Under the pieces are notes generated by a model. That model had not been told where the DNA came from and did no database searches. It saw only the letters and a program-made list of their open reading frames with translations. Shown piece after piece: positions 54,726-64,000 of a DNA stretch of 64,000 nucleotides. Source of the DNA: Ryuthela nishihirai (Eukaryota; Arthropoda; Arachnida; Araneae; Heptathelidae). Position 1 is the stretch's first letter. Every line of letters starts with the position of its first letter. The DNA lies in contig JAWZYU010000018.1 in the NCBI GenBank assembly GCA_038380435.1, forward strand, positions 52,911,751 to 52,975,750, in the 5' to 3' direction. The translations under genes were made by a program, and so were the position numbers.

Positions 54726-57453
54726 TCTATAATAATAAAATTGAATGTCTGTGGCAGCCACAACTCATCTGTAAAGAGTTGTAGACGCTTTAAAATTTGA
54801 TAGAGGTTTTTGGTTGTAGTCCAAGTTGCATTGGCTAATTGAAAGCAAGTCGAAATTCCAAAGGGGGATTACTAAAAGCAAAAATATTTATCTACGGGAT
54901 ATTCTCAAAAATATTCGAACCAATGTTTTCGAAAAAACTTTCGAATCCAATGTTACCATTTTCCGATCTTCTTTTTCATTCACTTTATTACCTTACATTA
55001 TGTGGAATGTCGAAAAGTTACTCGGAAATACATAATTTCTCAGTTAGAGGCAAGACATGAAAGATGCAGGTTAATGTGACTTTTTTTTTTCGTGTGTTTA
55101 TTATGAACTCTCAAGCAGTCCGTGAATCATTTTATGAATCATGGACCATCTGTTGTGTAAGTATGATTAGGGATTTGAAATATTGCGGTTCCTAAGCTTA
55201 TTAAGTTAAAAATGAAATGACAACACTCTGCCACTTCATAAAAATTATACTGGATATGATCTTGTTGGAGACCAAGTATGAATTCCAGTTTCGATGGGAC
55301 AAAGAAATTTCCTCAAAATGCAAATTTCAACTTTAGACAGATTTCATTCTGCTACGTACGTCACTGTTTCGGAATAGGGGCCAGAAGGCTTCTTTTAAAG
55401 ATAACATGTTCTCTTTTTTGTTCGGATCTCTTATGCACTTTTTTTACAGAAGAAATGTTCTCTTTAACCCTATATAACGGAAATTTTTACTTCCAACATA
55501 TATGTATATAACGATAGAAAATATGTAATATTTTTGAAAAAAAGTTAAGAAATATCAAAAAATTTAAAAAATACTAAACCAATGTTAATAAAACTAAACT
55601 CCTGAAGACAATGGTATCGGAATTGCGAAATTTAAATGACTTTTTTTTATATTGCAAAAGGGTCGAAAAACGTGAAAATTGGTTCAGATATTGGATTCGT
55701 CAAAATTTTATATAAATAAAGTTTCCGATAAATCATTGAAATAGAAAATAGTTGCATATTTGGTTTTATCCTTGTAGAAGACCAACAACCATTTTAATTG
55801 TTCATTGCGTAAACGATTTTGTTGTATTAAGTGAAAAAAAAAATCCTTCTAATGACACTTTTTCTTTTCATAAAATTTTTGACATAATATTATTATATAA
55901 ATTTTTAAAGTTTTAAAACTTAGCTGCTAAAATTGTTTATTAGAGTAGTTAATAACTAAAAAGAATTGCTCAAGGACCCAAAGGAAAATTAATTTAATCA
56001 CCTTAATATAATTTATTCTTTTTTAAACATCACTTCCATCAAAAATGCATTATGGAAATAATCTTTGTTTTTTCTCTTCTCTCCGAATTCACTTTTCTAA
56101 TGAACAAATTTAGATAACATTCGTTTTTCGAAATAAAAGTTTTCTTACAAATTATTATTTTTTTAAAGGAAAAGCTTCTTTGTAAAAAAAAAACGAAGAA
56201 TAGAAAAGGTTCTCTTTTTTTTTTCTGCTTTCCATACATGGCTACTTCATTTCGTGGTATACTTATCTACTTACCATATTACTTTTTCTTAATGTTTGTT
56301 TTCTATTCTGTAAAGATTTTTTCAGTGGATAAACAAAGAGCTGAAGAAACTGAAACTGTTTCGTAGTGACGCTGATGGGAGGGAAATCATTTAAAATGTC
56401 CTTTCACCAGACACACGAATAACCAAGGTGGATGACTAAAAACATTAATTGAGGAATTGGTTGTGAACGAACGGTGAATGTATCATTCTTAGATTACAGA
56501 AGATTAGCACAAGAGCGTGAAGAAGGGTTAGTTCTTTGTGCTGACATTGTCAGAATAGATATTTGTTGGTTCACAAGAAACTAGCTCTCTTCAAACCTAC
56601 ACAAATCCGATAAGGCAATATCACCACTGTTTCATAACTCGTCTCAACTGCAAAACAACCTGATCTTCAACAGGAAAATCCACAGTGTAACTGATAGGAC
56701 GTTGCCTTTCATCCATGGCAGGTAAGCTCGAACCTTTAAGAAAATTCGTATATGTCTGTGTACTCCCAATTTCCGCCACTGATTAAGAAGATATATTTAA
56801 CAAAAATATTTTATGCTTACATTATAACTTTTAAAGAGAAAAACATCGTTTAACGCCAAAACTGGGTAGATTCAAATGTAATAACAAATTTATTATACAC
56901 AATGACGGTAATATATGAAAATTTCACACGTATCTGAAAATTGCATTTGGCGCCTAACTGAGAAGGCGCCTATGGTCGAGACCATATTGGCCATAGCCTA
57001 CATACATGGCTCTGTATAAAAATTAATAAATCTCATATGTTAATGAATAAAAGTTTCAATATATTAAGAAATAAATAATTTTTACAATAATAATAATTTT
57101 TGTAATACCTATACATTTTCAGTTTGCAATTTTTATACTTAATTGTTTTTTCTATAAAGTTACATGTGCTTGACAAACTGTATCTGAGGGACTCTTGTGG
57201 ATACGAAATGATTTGAAAAGTTCAATTTTTGAGTGAGGTAATTCCGTTTTTTGGGTTTAGAAACTTCTGAAGTGAGAAGATTCATACTGTACCACTTTTT
57301 TCCTTCCCTAAATGAGAGGGAGTAAAATTAAACAGGAAGGAATTGATCGTAATGATTTTTATATACCAAATGAAAGCTTGCGACGTGTAGAGTGCCATCT
57401 ACTCTACATTTTAGAAAGTTTCAGACCCGAGCAACGCCGGGTAAATCTGCTAG
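54726..57453 (+). mobile_element. non-autonomous Helitron candidate, 2,728 bp
   Basis: The 5' end reads A|TCTATAATAATAAAATTGAA then TGTCTGT. The 3' end has the hairpin ACCCG-AGCAACGC-CGGGT at 57425-57442, followed by AAATCTG and CTAG (57450-57453), then T. TC start, a 3' hairpin shortly before CTRR and insertion between A and T are the defining Helitron features. No Rep/helicase frame is seen, so it would depend on other copies. The 3' end is well supported. Pairing with this 5' end, and not the one at 52403, is inference. Confidence 0.6.
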
Positions 57454-58353
57454 TAAGTAATAAATGTAACAAATATAAATCATATTAAATACGTAGACAA
57501 TGATGCAATCAGAATGACAGCATAGGAAAAAATGGAAAACGTTTACTAACTTGAATGTTCCTGAGACAAGTGTTGATTGAAAAGAAATATTGGTAAATAA
57601 ACATAATGAAAATAGTGAAAAAAATAGAAAAGTTTTAAATATCAAAATGGAATATAAAACAAAATTGGATATAGGACAAATGTCACACAGTAATCATGTG
57701 CCTAAAGACTCTCAAGTTTAGGGGTCTGTTTTTAATTTTCTTCACAAAAGATATTTATTTTGATTCAAATAACAATAACATAATGCTCCAAACACTGTTA
57801 AATGAGTCAAATTAATTCGGGACTGAAAGTGTTAAATAATTTGGATTAAATAAGATCAAATAAGAATTTAGAGAAAGAAATAAAATCTATAACAGATGAG
57901 AATGGTTTCCTACATTCTATGAAAACCAGAACGCTGTTCTGATTTTTGCAGAAATTTGAAATTTTCGCTTCGGTCTTTGGGTTTTGGATTCGCATGCACC
58001 GACTGATATCATTAACTACCGATGCCATAATTGGGCCAGAAAGTTTGTAATATGCATAAGCCACTCCTTTGACAAAATACTAGTAAAACGAAACCGACTG
58101 GAACGTAATTCGAGAATTTTGAAACTTTACAATACTTGGGATTTTTTTTCTTGGAAAGAAGGACGTTCTTTAAAAAAAGAATCTTCGAAATTGTTTAATT
58201 ATATATGCTTAGTATTTTTTTCACAATCTTTCCGGTTGGTAAAAATATTTAAATGTCAGGGAAAAGGAGTCTTGCATTTTCTCTCTTTTGCATTTGGCAT
58301 ATCTTAAATGGCATTCACAAGTGATGGAATACCTCTGATGGATGCAAGACATA
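57454..58353. other. unrecognised AT-rich spacer
   Basis: Loose GAAAAN/GGAAAAC words but no clear period. No gene recognised. Confidence 0.35.
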
Positions 58354-58355
58354 TA

Positions 58356-58785
58356 CAGGGTGAATCTGAGAAAGTGGGCAAAACTTTACGGGGTGGTAGA
58401 ACGCAGCTATACGAGCAATATTCGTCATGGAAAGTATGGGCGGAACGCAAACGGCGAACCGCTAGGTGGCGTTGGAAATGGTATAAAAGGGTCGGTCCTC
58501 GCACCCAACGGCATTTCTACCGTGGATTGCCGAGAGGATGGCTGGTTATACTAACCACGAAATGGCGGATATGCACTTTGTGTACGGTGCGGCGGACGGG
58601 AATGCAAGTGAGGCACAGAGTATCTCCTCTCCTTCTTGTGTTCATTCTTTAATTGTGACAGTGGAAAACTACCTTTTAACTTCTCACCGCTTGCGTTCCG
58701 ACCATACATTCTATGACGAATATTGCTCGTATAGCTGCGTTCTACCACCCCGTAAAGTTTTGCCCACTTTTTCGGATTCACCCTG
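58356..58785. mobile_element. MITE with about 108-bp TIRs, 430 bp, TA target
   Basis: Left end CAGGGTGAATCTGAGAAAGT and right end read inward CAGGGTGAATCCGAAAAAGT; the arms stay nearly identical for about 100 bp and TA flanks both sides. The centre keeps a transposase N-terminal scrap. The high arm identity points to recent activity. Confidence 0.92.
58538..58620 (+). pseudogene. transposase N-terminal fragment
   Basis: MAGYTNHEMADMHFVYGAAD continues as GNASEAQ. It resembles the short N-terminal helix-turn-helix (YT..E..DM...YG...GNA..A) that precedes DDE domains in many arthropod Tc1/mariner-like transposases; this comparison is from memory. The rest of the protein is deleted. Confidence 0.5.
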
Positions 58786-58789
58786 TATA

Positions 58790-59735
58790 TATAAAACAGC
58801 CACTGGAGTGTTAAATTAACTATTATGGAGTAGATAAAACATGTGAAAATGCGACTGTTCCAGATCATTTTCATTTACTGGTGTGAAACTTGATCCTTCT
58901 TTAAAACCAGAATAATCAGTTCTGGTTCTGCGATTGAAATTTTTATAATGAATTTTTGAAAGCCAATAAATTCTATTTCATATCGCCATGATTTTTCAGG
59001 AATTTTAAATTTCCGATAAATGAAAATAAAAAAAAAGAAACCTGCAAAATATTAGAATTGGAACCAAAATAAGCAACTTTTATTTCCAACTAGATGTTGT
59101 GCTATTTGGTTTTAAGAAGATATGTTCCGTAACCAGACTGCTAACTTCACAAAATTGAATAAAAAACTTCACCCCTCTGTCAAACTTGTAACCAACCTTA
59201 AAATGTTGAACATGTTCAAATTCACTGTCCACTTTATGATATTTAACGAAACAATATGCTTACAAGTCTTCAGCAGATCAACAACACAAGATGTTACTAT
59301 CAGCTCCATCCTGGACAGAAGACAAAACATTCCTTTGTGTACAGGATTTCTAAAATTTTGCTGCAGTCCTGAAAGACACCAGCCTCCTCAGCTTTATTTG
59401 AGCTTTTCAGCGTGATTTTTTGGTGACTTTTGAACTCTCATAACGTTAAAGATTAGATGACCTTCAAAGACTTTAAAGGCTTTAATTTCAAAACTATTTA
59501 AACATGTTTTTTATTTCAGTTTTTAAATTGAATATTTCTGTTTCATTCCACTGTTATGCTGATGAGGTTTTTCTTACCTCCCGACTCCGATGATTCTAAC
59601 GTTTTGCCTCTTGTACAGGCAACTCCTCCTTTTATGATATAAAATATCTCATGTCTGTTTCTAGTACGATTTTATTAAAATTTCCTGGTTGTTATCCGCA
59701 TTTGGTTACATTGGCGCTCTCTGTCGTAAGTTGTA
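58790..59735. other. unrecognised spacer
   Basis: A 97-codon plus frame (59122-59415) has no motif I recognise. Nothing else seen. Confidence 0.35.
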
Positions 59736-59739
59736 AGAT

Positions 59740-59990
59740 TAGGTCTTATATTTTGCGCGCGTGTGTGGGGATATTCAAATATGCGTGCTGGACTCTCAAA
59801 ATATTTAGTTCGAAAGTGGGAAACGGCTGTTGATTTTCAATGGATATCGCATTCTGCTCCATTCTATTCCTGGCAATATGGAGTAGAAAAGGTTTAGATG
59901 CTGGCTGCGTGTGGACTCGAATCTGAGATCTCCTCATTTCAAGTATGACATGCCATTAATTACACAATCTCTCGCACTACCTGGTGATGT
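59740..59990 (-). mobile_element. possible third tRNA-derived SINE
   Basis: On the minus strand GAGATTGTGTAATTAATGGC resembles an A box. After ATGTCATACTTGAAATGAGG comes GATTCGAGTCC, a good B box, and then CACACGCAGCCAGC, a body unlike SINE1 or SINE2. Only one copy is in the window, so the ends are unknown. Confidence 0.4.
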
Positions 59991-60302
59991 CAACATGAGT
60001 TATGCTTGCAACGTTTTGCTTTACTTCAGGAGATGTGACGAAGGAACACGCCATTTAGCGTGCTTTGTCACAATGTAACCACAGTCGATCAAATGAGGCC
60101 CGTATATAACTCTTTTTCTTTAGCATTTTATGAAATTAAGTAATATAAATGCTTGCTTGTGGTAATTCCGTTGCTCGTTATCCACTAAACATCTTTATTG
60201 GTATTGGTCATTATGATTTTTATTCTAAACTGACCGAAAAGGAAATGAAATGCTTGAAAAGCAGTTCTGCCTAGGGAATAAATGTTGACTTTTACTCTCT
60301 GG

Positions 60303-60535
60303 TACAATGTTGAGTTATTTTATCTCTGAGTTGAACTCAATGGAGTTAATGACAAGTCGAACGGTAACAAAAGCACGGAGAATATTTGGGAAGAGAATCC
60401 CTGAAGATCTGTTAAAACACAGGTTAATACCTCCCAAGTCCATCCAGTGTGTTTTTCAGGTGAACGATATATGGTTCTCATTCACACAAAACCGCGGTTA
60501 GAAATCCCATCTGATGGAAGATGTGCTCCCGACTG
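60303..60535 (-). mobile_element. SINE1 remnant
   Basis: GTTGAGTTATTTTATCTCTG (diverged antisense tail) and later AATACCTCCCAAGTCCATCC and GAAATCCCATCTGATGGAAG follow the antisense body order. Confidence 0.55.
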
Positions 60536-60604
60536 AACAACTGTAAAAACCACCGAATGAATCACTGCACATAAAAGAACAAGCTGCTTTGATGGAGTGA
60601 GAGT

Positions 60605-60728
60605 TTAATATGTCTCCTAACAGCTGTCCAATGGATCACATTCTTCCAACCTTTTCTGAGTCCTTGGAGTTTTTGTGACCTGATCATTTAGCACACGGTG
60701 TGCAAGTTAGAGGTAAAACTACCCAATT
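60605..60728 (+). mobile_element. SINE1 3' remnant
   Basis: GTCTCCTAACAGCTGTCCAA through TTTAGCACACGGTGTGCAAG and GAGGTAAAACTACCCAA match the sense 3' end. Confidence 0.75.
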
Positions 60729-61584
60729 ATGACTGAAGTTTCTTTTAATGGTAGACTTTTCTTTTTCTGTTTCTTTTTTTACCTGTGATACGTAAATATA
60801 TGTAAATATTTGAAAGAGTTGTCTTTTTTTATGTAATTCATTCAGTAATTAAAAAATGTACACGCAGTGCTACTTCTAAATGAGGTGTAAGCTGCATTTA
60901 TTATGCTAAGCTGCAAAATATTATTAAATTTTCAGTCCTATACACATAATAATACTATAAAATTACTGAAGTATTTTTAATAGTGTATTATGTTATCTTA
61001 CTTTTCTTTATTGATATTCGTACAGTAAACCAAATGCACGTTTACAGATAACACTGCTCTACAAGGGAAAATTTTCTTTGGCTAACTGATGTGTTCCTAA
61101 AGTATTTTGGTGTGGGAAATTGAATTCTGAGATCAGAATTGACCTATCAGGGCTAGTTTTAAAGTTATGGAGATATAACACATTAGTTTCATACATATTA
61201 CTTGGGGAATGAAAAATCAGAAAATGTTACATAAAAAAATTGGCAACACTGATTTGTTTCAAATAGCTTATACTCACATGCTGGCAATAATGTTATTCTA
61301 TTAATAGTTTAGTTAACTACTAATCTGCCTCTGTAAAGTTTATTTTAAAAAAGTATAAGTGACAAGAAATTTGTGGAATTAACACCAGATTTTTTTTTTC
61401 AAACTGTATTCTAGGGTATGGAAAGGAATTTTATGGCAATATTTGTGTAGTTAACATGACAGGCTTGTGAATACTTCTATTCTGTTATTTTTTTTCTTTT
61501 CTACTCTAAAAACTCCCCGCCGAAAATGTCAAAATAAGGTAAACAACTTCTGTTATATTTGGGTAGAATTCACACAAGAAAAAA
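60729..61584. other. unrecognised AT-rich spacer
   Basis: No feature recognised; it could hold the 5' part of the element carrying the next pseudogene. Confidence 0.35.
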
Positions 61585-63090
61585 ATGTCACCTATAATAA
61601 AGAGAGCATACAAACACTATTTTGGATGTAAAATAGGAGATCATGATAAGCAGTGAGTCCATCACATATGTTTTGCAACTTGCTATGTGAAATTAATAAA
61701 CTGGTGGAAAGGTAAAGGTAGCACCAAGTTATTTGCTGTACCCATGATATGGAGGGAACCAAAAGACCATTCCACAGATTGCTACTTCTGTATGACTAGT
61801 ATCCAGGGCTTTACCAGCAAAAAATCGAAGAGACATATCGATTATCCCAACTTATTTTCTGCAATACGACCAATACCACATTCTAAAACTTTGCCAATTC
61901 CACTAACTCCAAATCAAGAAACAGTAGATGAAGAAAGTAGTGGTGAAAAGAGTGAGGCACGTGAATCTCCTCCACATTTTTTAACGCAGGCAGATCTGAA
62001 CGATTTGGTTCGTGATCTAGGGCTAAGTAAACAAAACGTTGAACTGCTGGGCTCTAGGTTGCAAGAATGGAATCCTCTCCAACCTAGTACAAGTATAACT
62101 TTATATAGAAATAGAGAACGGAATTTTGTTGCATTCTTCTCACATGATGGCCGATTGACTTTCTGTAATGATATTGCCGGTATGACCACAGCTTAAGCTT
62201 TATTCATGACTCACAGAATTGGAGGCTCTTTATAGATGCATCCAAAATTAGCTGAAGGCAGTTTTACTACATAATGGTAATTTAATGCCTTCTGTTACAG
62301 TTGATTATGGTAAAAGAATCATATGAGATTCTAGATAAAATGCTGAAATCTATTAAATATACGGATTTCAATTGGAAAATATGTGGGAATTTAAAAATCA
62401 TTGCCATAATATTGGGAATGCAACAAGGGAACACAAAATTCCCTTGTTTCCTTTGTGAATGGGACAGTCGCGACAGAGCATCCCATTACTTGAAGAAAAC
62501 TTGGCCAATACGATATTGAAAAGTGGGAGCAAAAAATTTACAGAAGCAGAGACTTATAGCTTATGAGGATGTGATCCATCCTCCTCTTCATATAAAACTG
62601 GGACTTATGAAGCAATTTGTCAATGCAGTGGATAATTATGATAGAAGATTTACCTACCTAACAACAAAATTCTTCCCTCTTTCAGAAGCAAAGATAAAAG
62701 ATGGCGTGTTTGTTGGCCCTCAAATAAGACAGTTGAAGAAAGATGTTAAATTTGACGAATCTCAAATAGAGAAAGAGGAACTTCCTTGGACATGTTTTAA
62801 GAAAGTTACAGACAATATTCTTGGAAAAAAAAAGATCTAAAGATTGTAAAGAAATAATAAACCACATGCTATATGCATATTGGGATTTATGATGTAACAT
62901 GTCTTTGAAAGTGCACTTCCTGCATTCACATTTGGACTACTTTCCTGAAAAAGCTGCAGTGACGTCTCCGATGAACACGGTGAGAGGTTTCACAAAGATA
63001 TTTCGACCATTGAAAAGCGATATGAAGGGAAGTGGATCCTACACTGTTAGCTGATTTTGGTTGGAATCTCAAAAGAAACACAACAGATAA
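61585..63090 (+). pseudogene. dispersed 'VPMVWREP' family protein, copy 2, nearly full-length but decayed
   Basis: ATG at 61585 starts MSPIIKRAYKHYFGCKIGDH. An in-frame TGA at 61654 falls where copy 1 has Trp (KTW), so TGG-to-TGA decay is likely. The frame continues with VHHICFATC, VPMIWREPKDHSTDCYFC, an acidic linker, LTQADLNDLVRDLGLSKQN and TLYRNRER, and stops at 62196. Shifted frames then give NWRLFIDASK and VLLHNGN. At 62301-62840 are MVKESYEILDKML, FPCFLCEWDSRDRASHY, PPLHIKLGLMKQF and GPQIRQLKKD, with another TGA at 62517. After an A-run frameshift come SHLDYFPEKA, DEHGERFHKDI and EKRYEGKW near 62915-63045. Total size is about 480 residues. I recall similar uncharacterised multi-copy proteins in other invertebrates, but cannot name a reaction. 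Confidence 0.8.
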
Positions 63091-64000
63091 ACATAAAAGA
63101 AAAAAATGATTTACGTTTGGTATTTTTGTTATTTAATTATTCTGTATTCAATTTATTTCTGTATAATATTCCGTAAACTTTTCTGTATGAATCTATAATC
63201 ATTTTAATACTAAGTAAATTAAGAATAATCTCTTTTTTCCCTATTATTATTCATTGTAAATCTAGGAATAAAATGAAAAATTAAAAATCGTCTAACTCGA
63301 AAAGTATCCCTGATGGAAAACATCTAAGCACAGATATGAAATCTACACTAAAACATTTAAGAATTACATAACTCTTACTTAGAAAAAGGAAATTTGTTTG
63401 TAGAACACTGTAATTAGTATTTTGTATAGTTTATAACAATACCATTACAATTAATTAATATTTTATATTCGGGAAAATGTTTCGTTTCTCCTAGTATCTT
63501 CTTCAGTCTGACTTGTGCATCCTCTCCCAAAAACTCACAAGCTACCCTAGCAGGATAGCATCTATGGGACTATTTCATCAGTTACCTAACTAAAAAGATC
63601 CCATGGATAGTTGTCGATTGGATCTTCTTTTCCTACAGCTCTGGATATTTAGCCATTTTATGCAAGAAACTGATGCTCAGAAATAAAAAAGACTGTAATC
63701 GCTACCAGAAAAAAAAGTATTCCCTTGTATTGAGAAGTATAATGATTAACCTTGAGCAGTCGTCCAATCTAGTTCTAGGAATTTTGCCCACGATTTCCCG
63801 TTAAAGTATCTCGAGCTTCGAGATGCTTTCAGATTTTTGTGGCTCAGCTATTAAAGTTTATTAGACAATAGGAATTATAAAAAAATTTATATGTACTCTA
63901 AAAAGAATTTTATTGTCAATGATAAAATCACTTATTTTCAATCGTTTCTACTAAAAGAAAAATAGGATCAAACAATTTTTTTTTCGATTGATGAAATATA
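63091..64000. other. unrecognised AT-rich spacer
   Basis: No gene or repeat end recognised up to the window edge. Confidence 0.35.

Noticed and set aside
1..64000. A multi-gene host system
   Set aside because: Apart from transposon-derived sequence I found no coding region strong enough to support one.

Overview
The window is AT-rich animal DNA that is almost entirely repeats. I see no intact host gene, no operon-like gene spacing and no credible multi-exon gene. The repeat content is typical of an arthropod: tRNA-derived SINEs with perfect target-site duplications, Tc1/mariner, hAT, a Helitron-like element, an I/Jockey-type LINE and SETMAR-like mariner remnants. A chelicerate, perhaps a spider, is my best guess, from general resemblance only and not proven by any single sequence.

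Layout. 1-9.1 kb is AT-rich spacer with two SINE families: SINE1 has a tRNA-Thr-like head and an AACCC-type tail; SINE2 has a class-II-like tRNA head and an (ATTT)n tail. An isolated GC/CpG-rich block lies near 7.3-7.6 kb. 9.1-12.1 kb holds minisatellites and a three-level SINE1-in-SINE1-in-SINE1 nest. 12.1-20.4 kb is mostly unrecognised spacer with one hAT-type MITE and a 187-bp tandem repeat. 20.5-24.05 kb is a 5'-truncated, decayed LINE on the minus strand (endonuclease, reverse transcriptase, RNase H, CCHC). 25-28.2 kb holds SINE1 copies and a 592-bp MITE.

The most striking structure is 28,898-34,297: a 5,400-bp element with inverted terminal repeats of about 0.66-0.69 kb and a 6-bp target-site duplication CACCGC. 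It is inserted exactly at the right edge of a hAT MITE, whose own 8-bp duplication is thereby split. Size, TIR length, 6-bp duplication and AG terminus suggest a non-autonomous Polinton/Maverick-like element, but no integrase or polymerase was recognised. Each TIR carries three copies of a motif matching the published CTCF consensus at up to 14 of 15 positions, pointing outward.

35-41 kb has two Tc1 copies (one internally deleted), foldback MITEs and a second large inverted repeat (36.56-37.09 kb against 40.52-41.0 kb) whose outer arms are minisatellite. 41-50 kb has SINEs, a decayed mariner and a hAT MITE with a perfect 8-bp duplication. 50.7-51.3 kb and 61.6-63.1 kb are two decayed copies of one dispersed protein family of unknown function, probably transposon-encoded. 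52.4-57.45 kb carries Helitron-type ends. 58.36-58.79 kb is a MITE with about 108-bp TIRs.

Nothing here works together as a host pathway. The biology is layered transposition, and the nesting gives the relative order of insertions.
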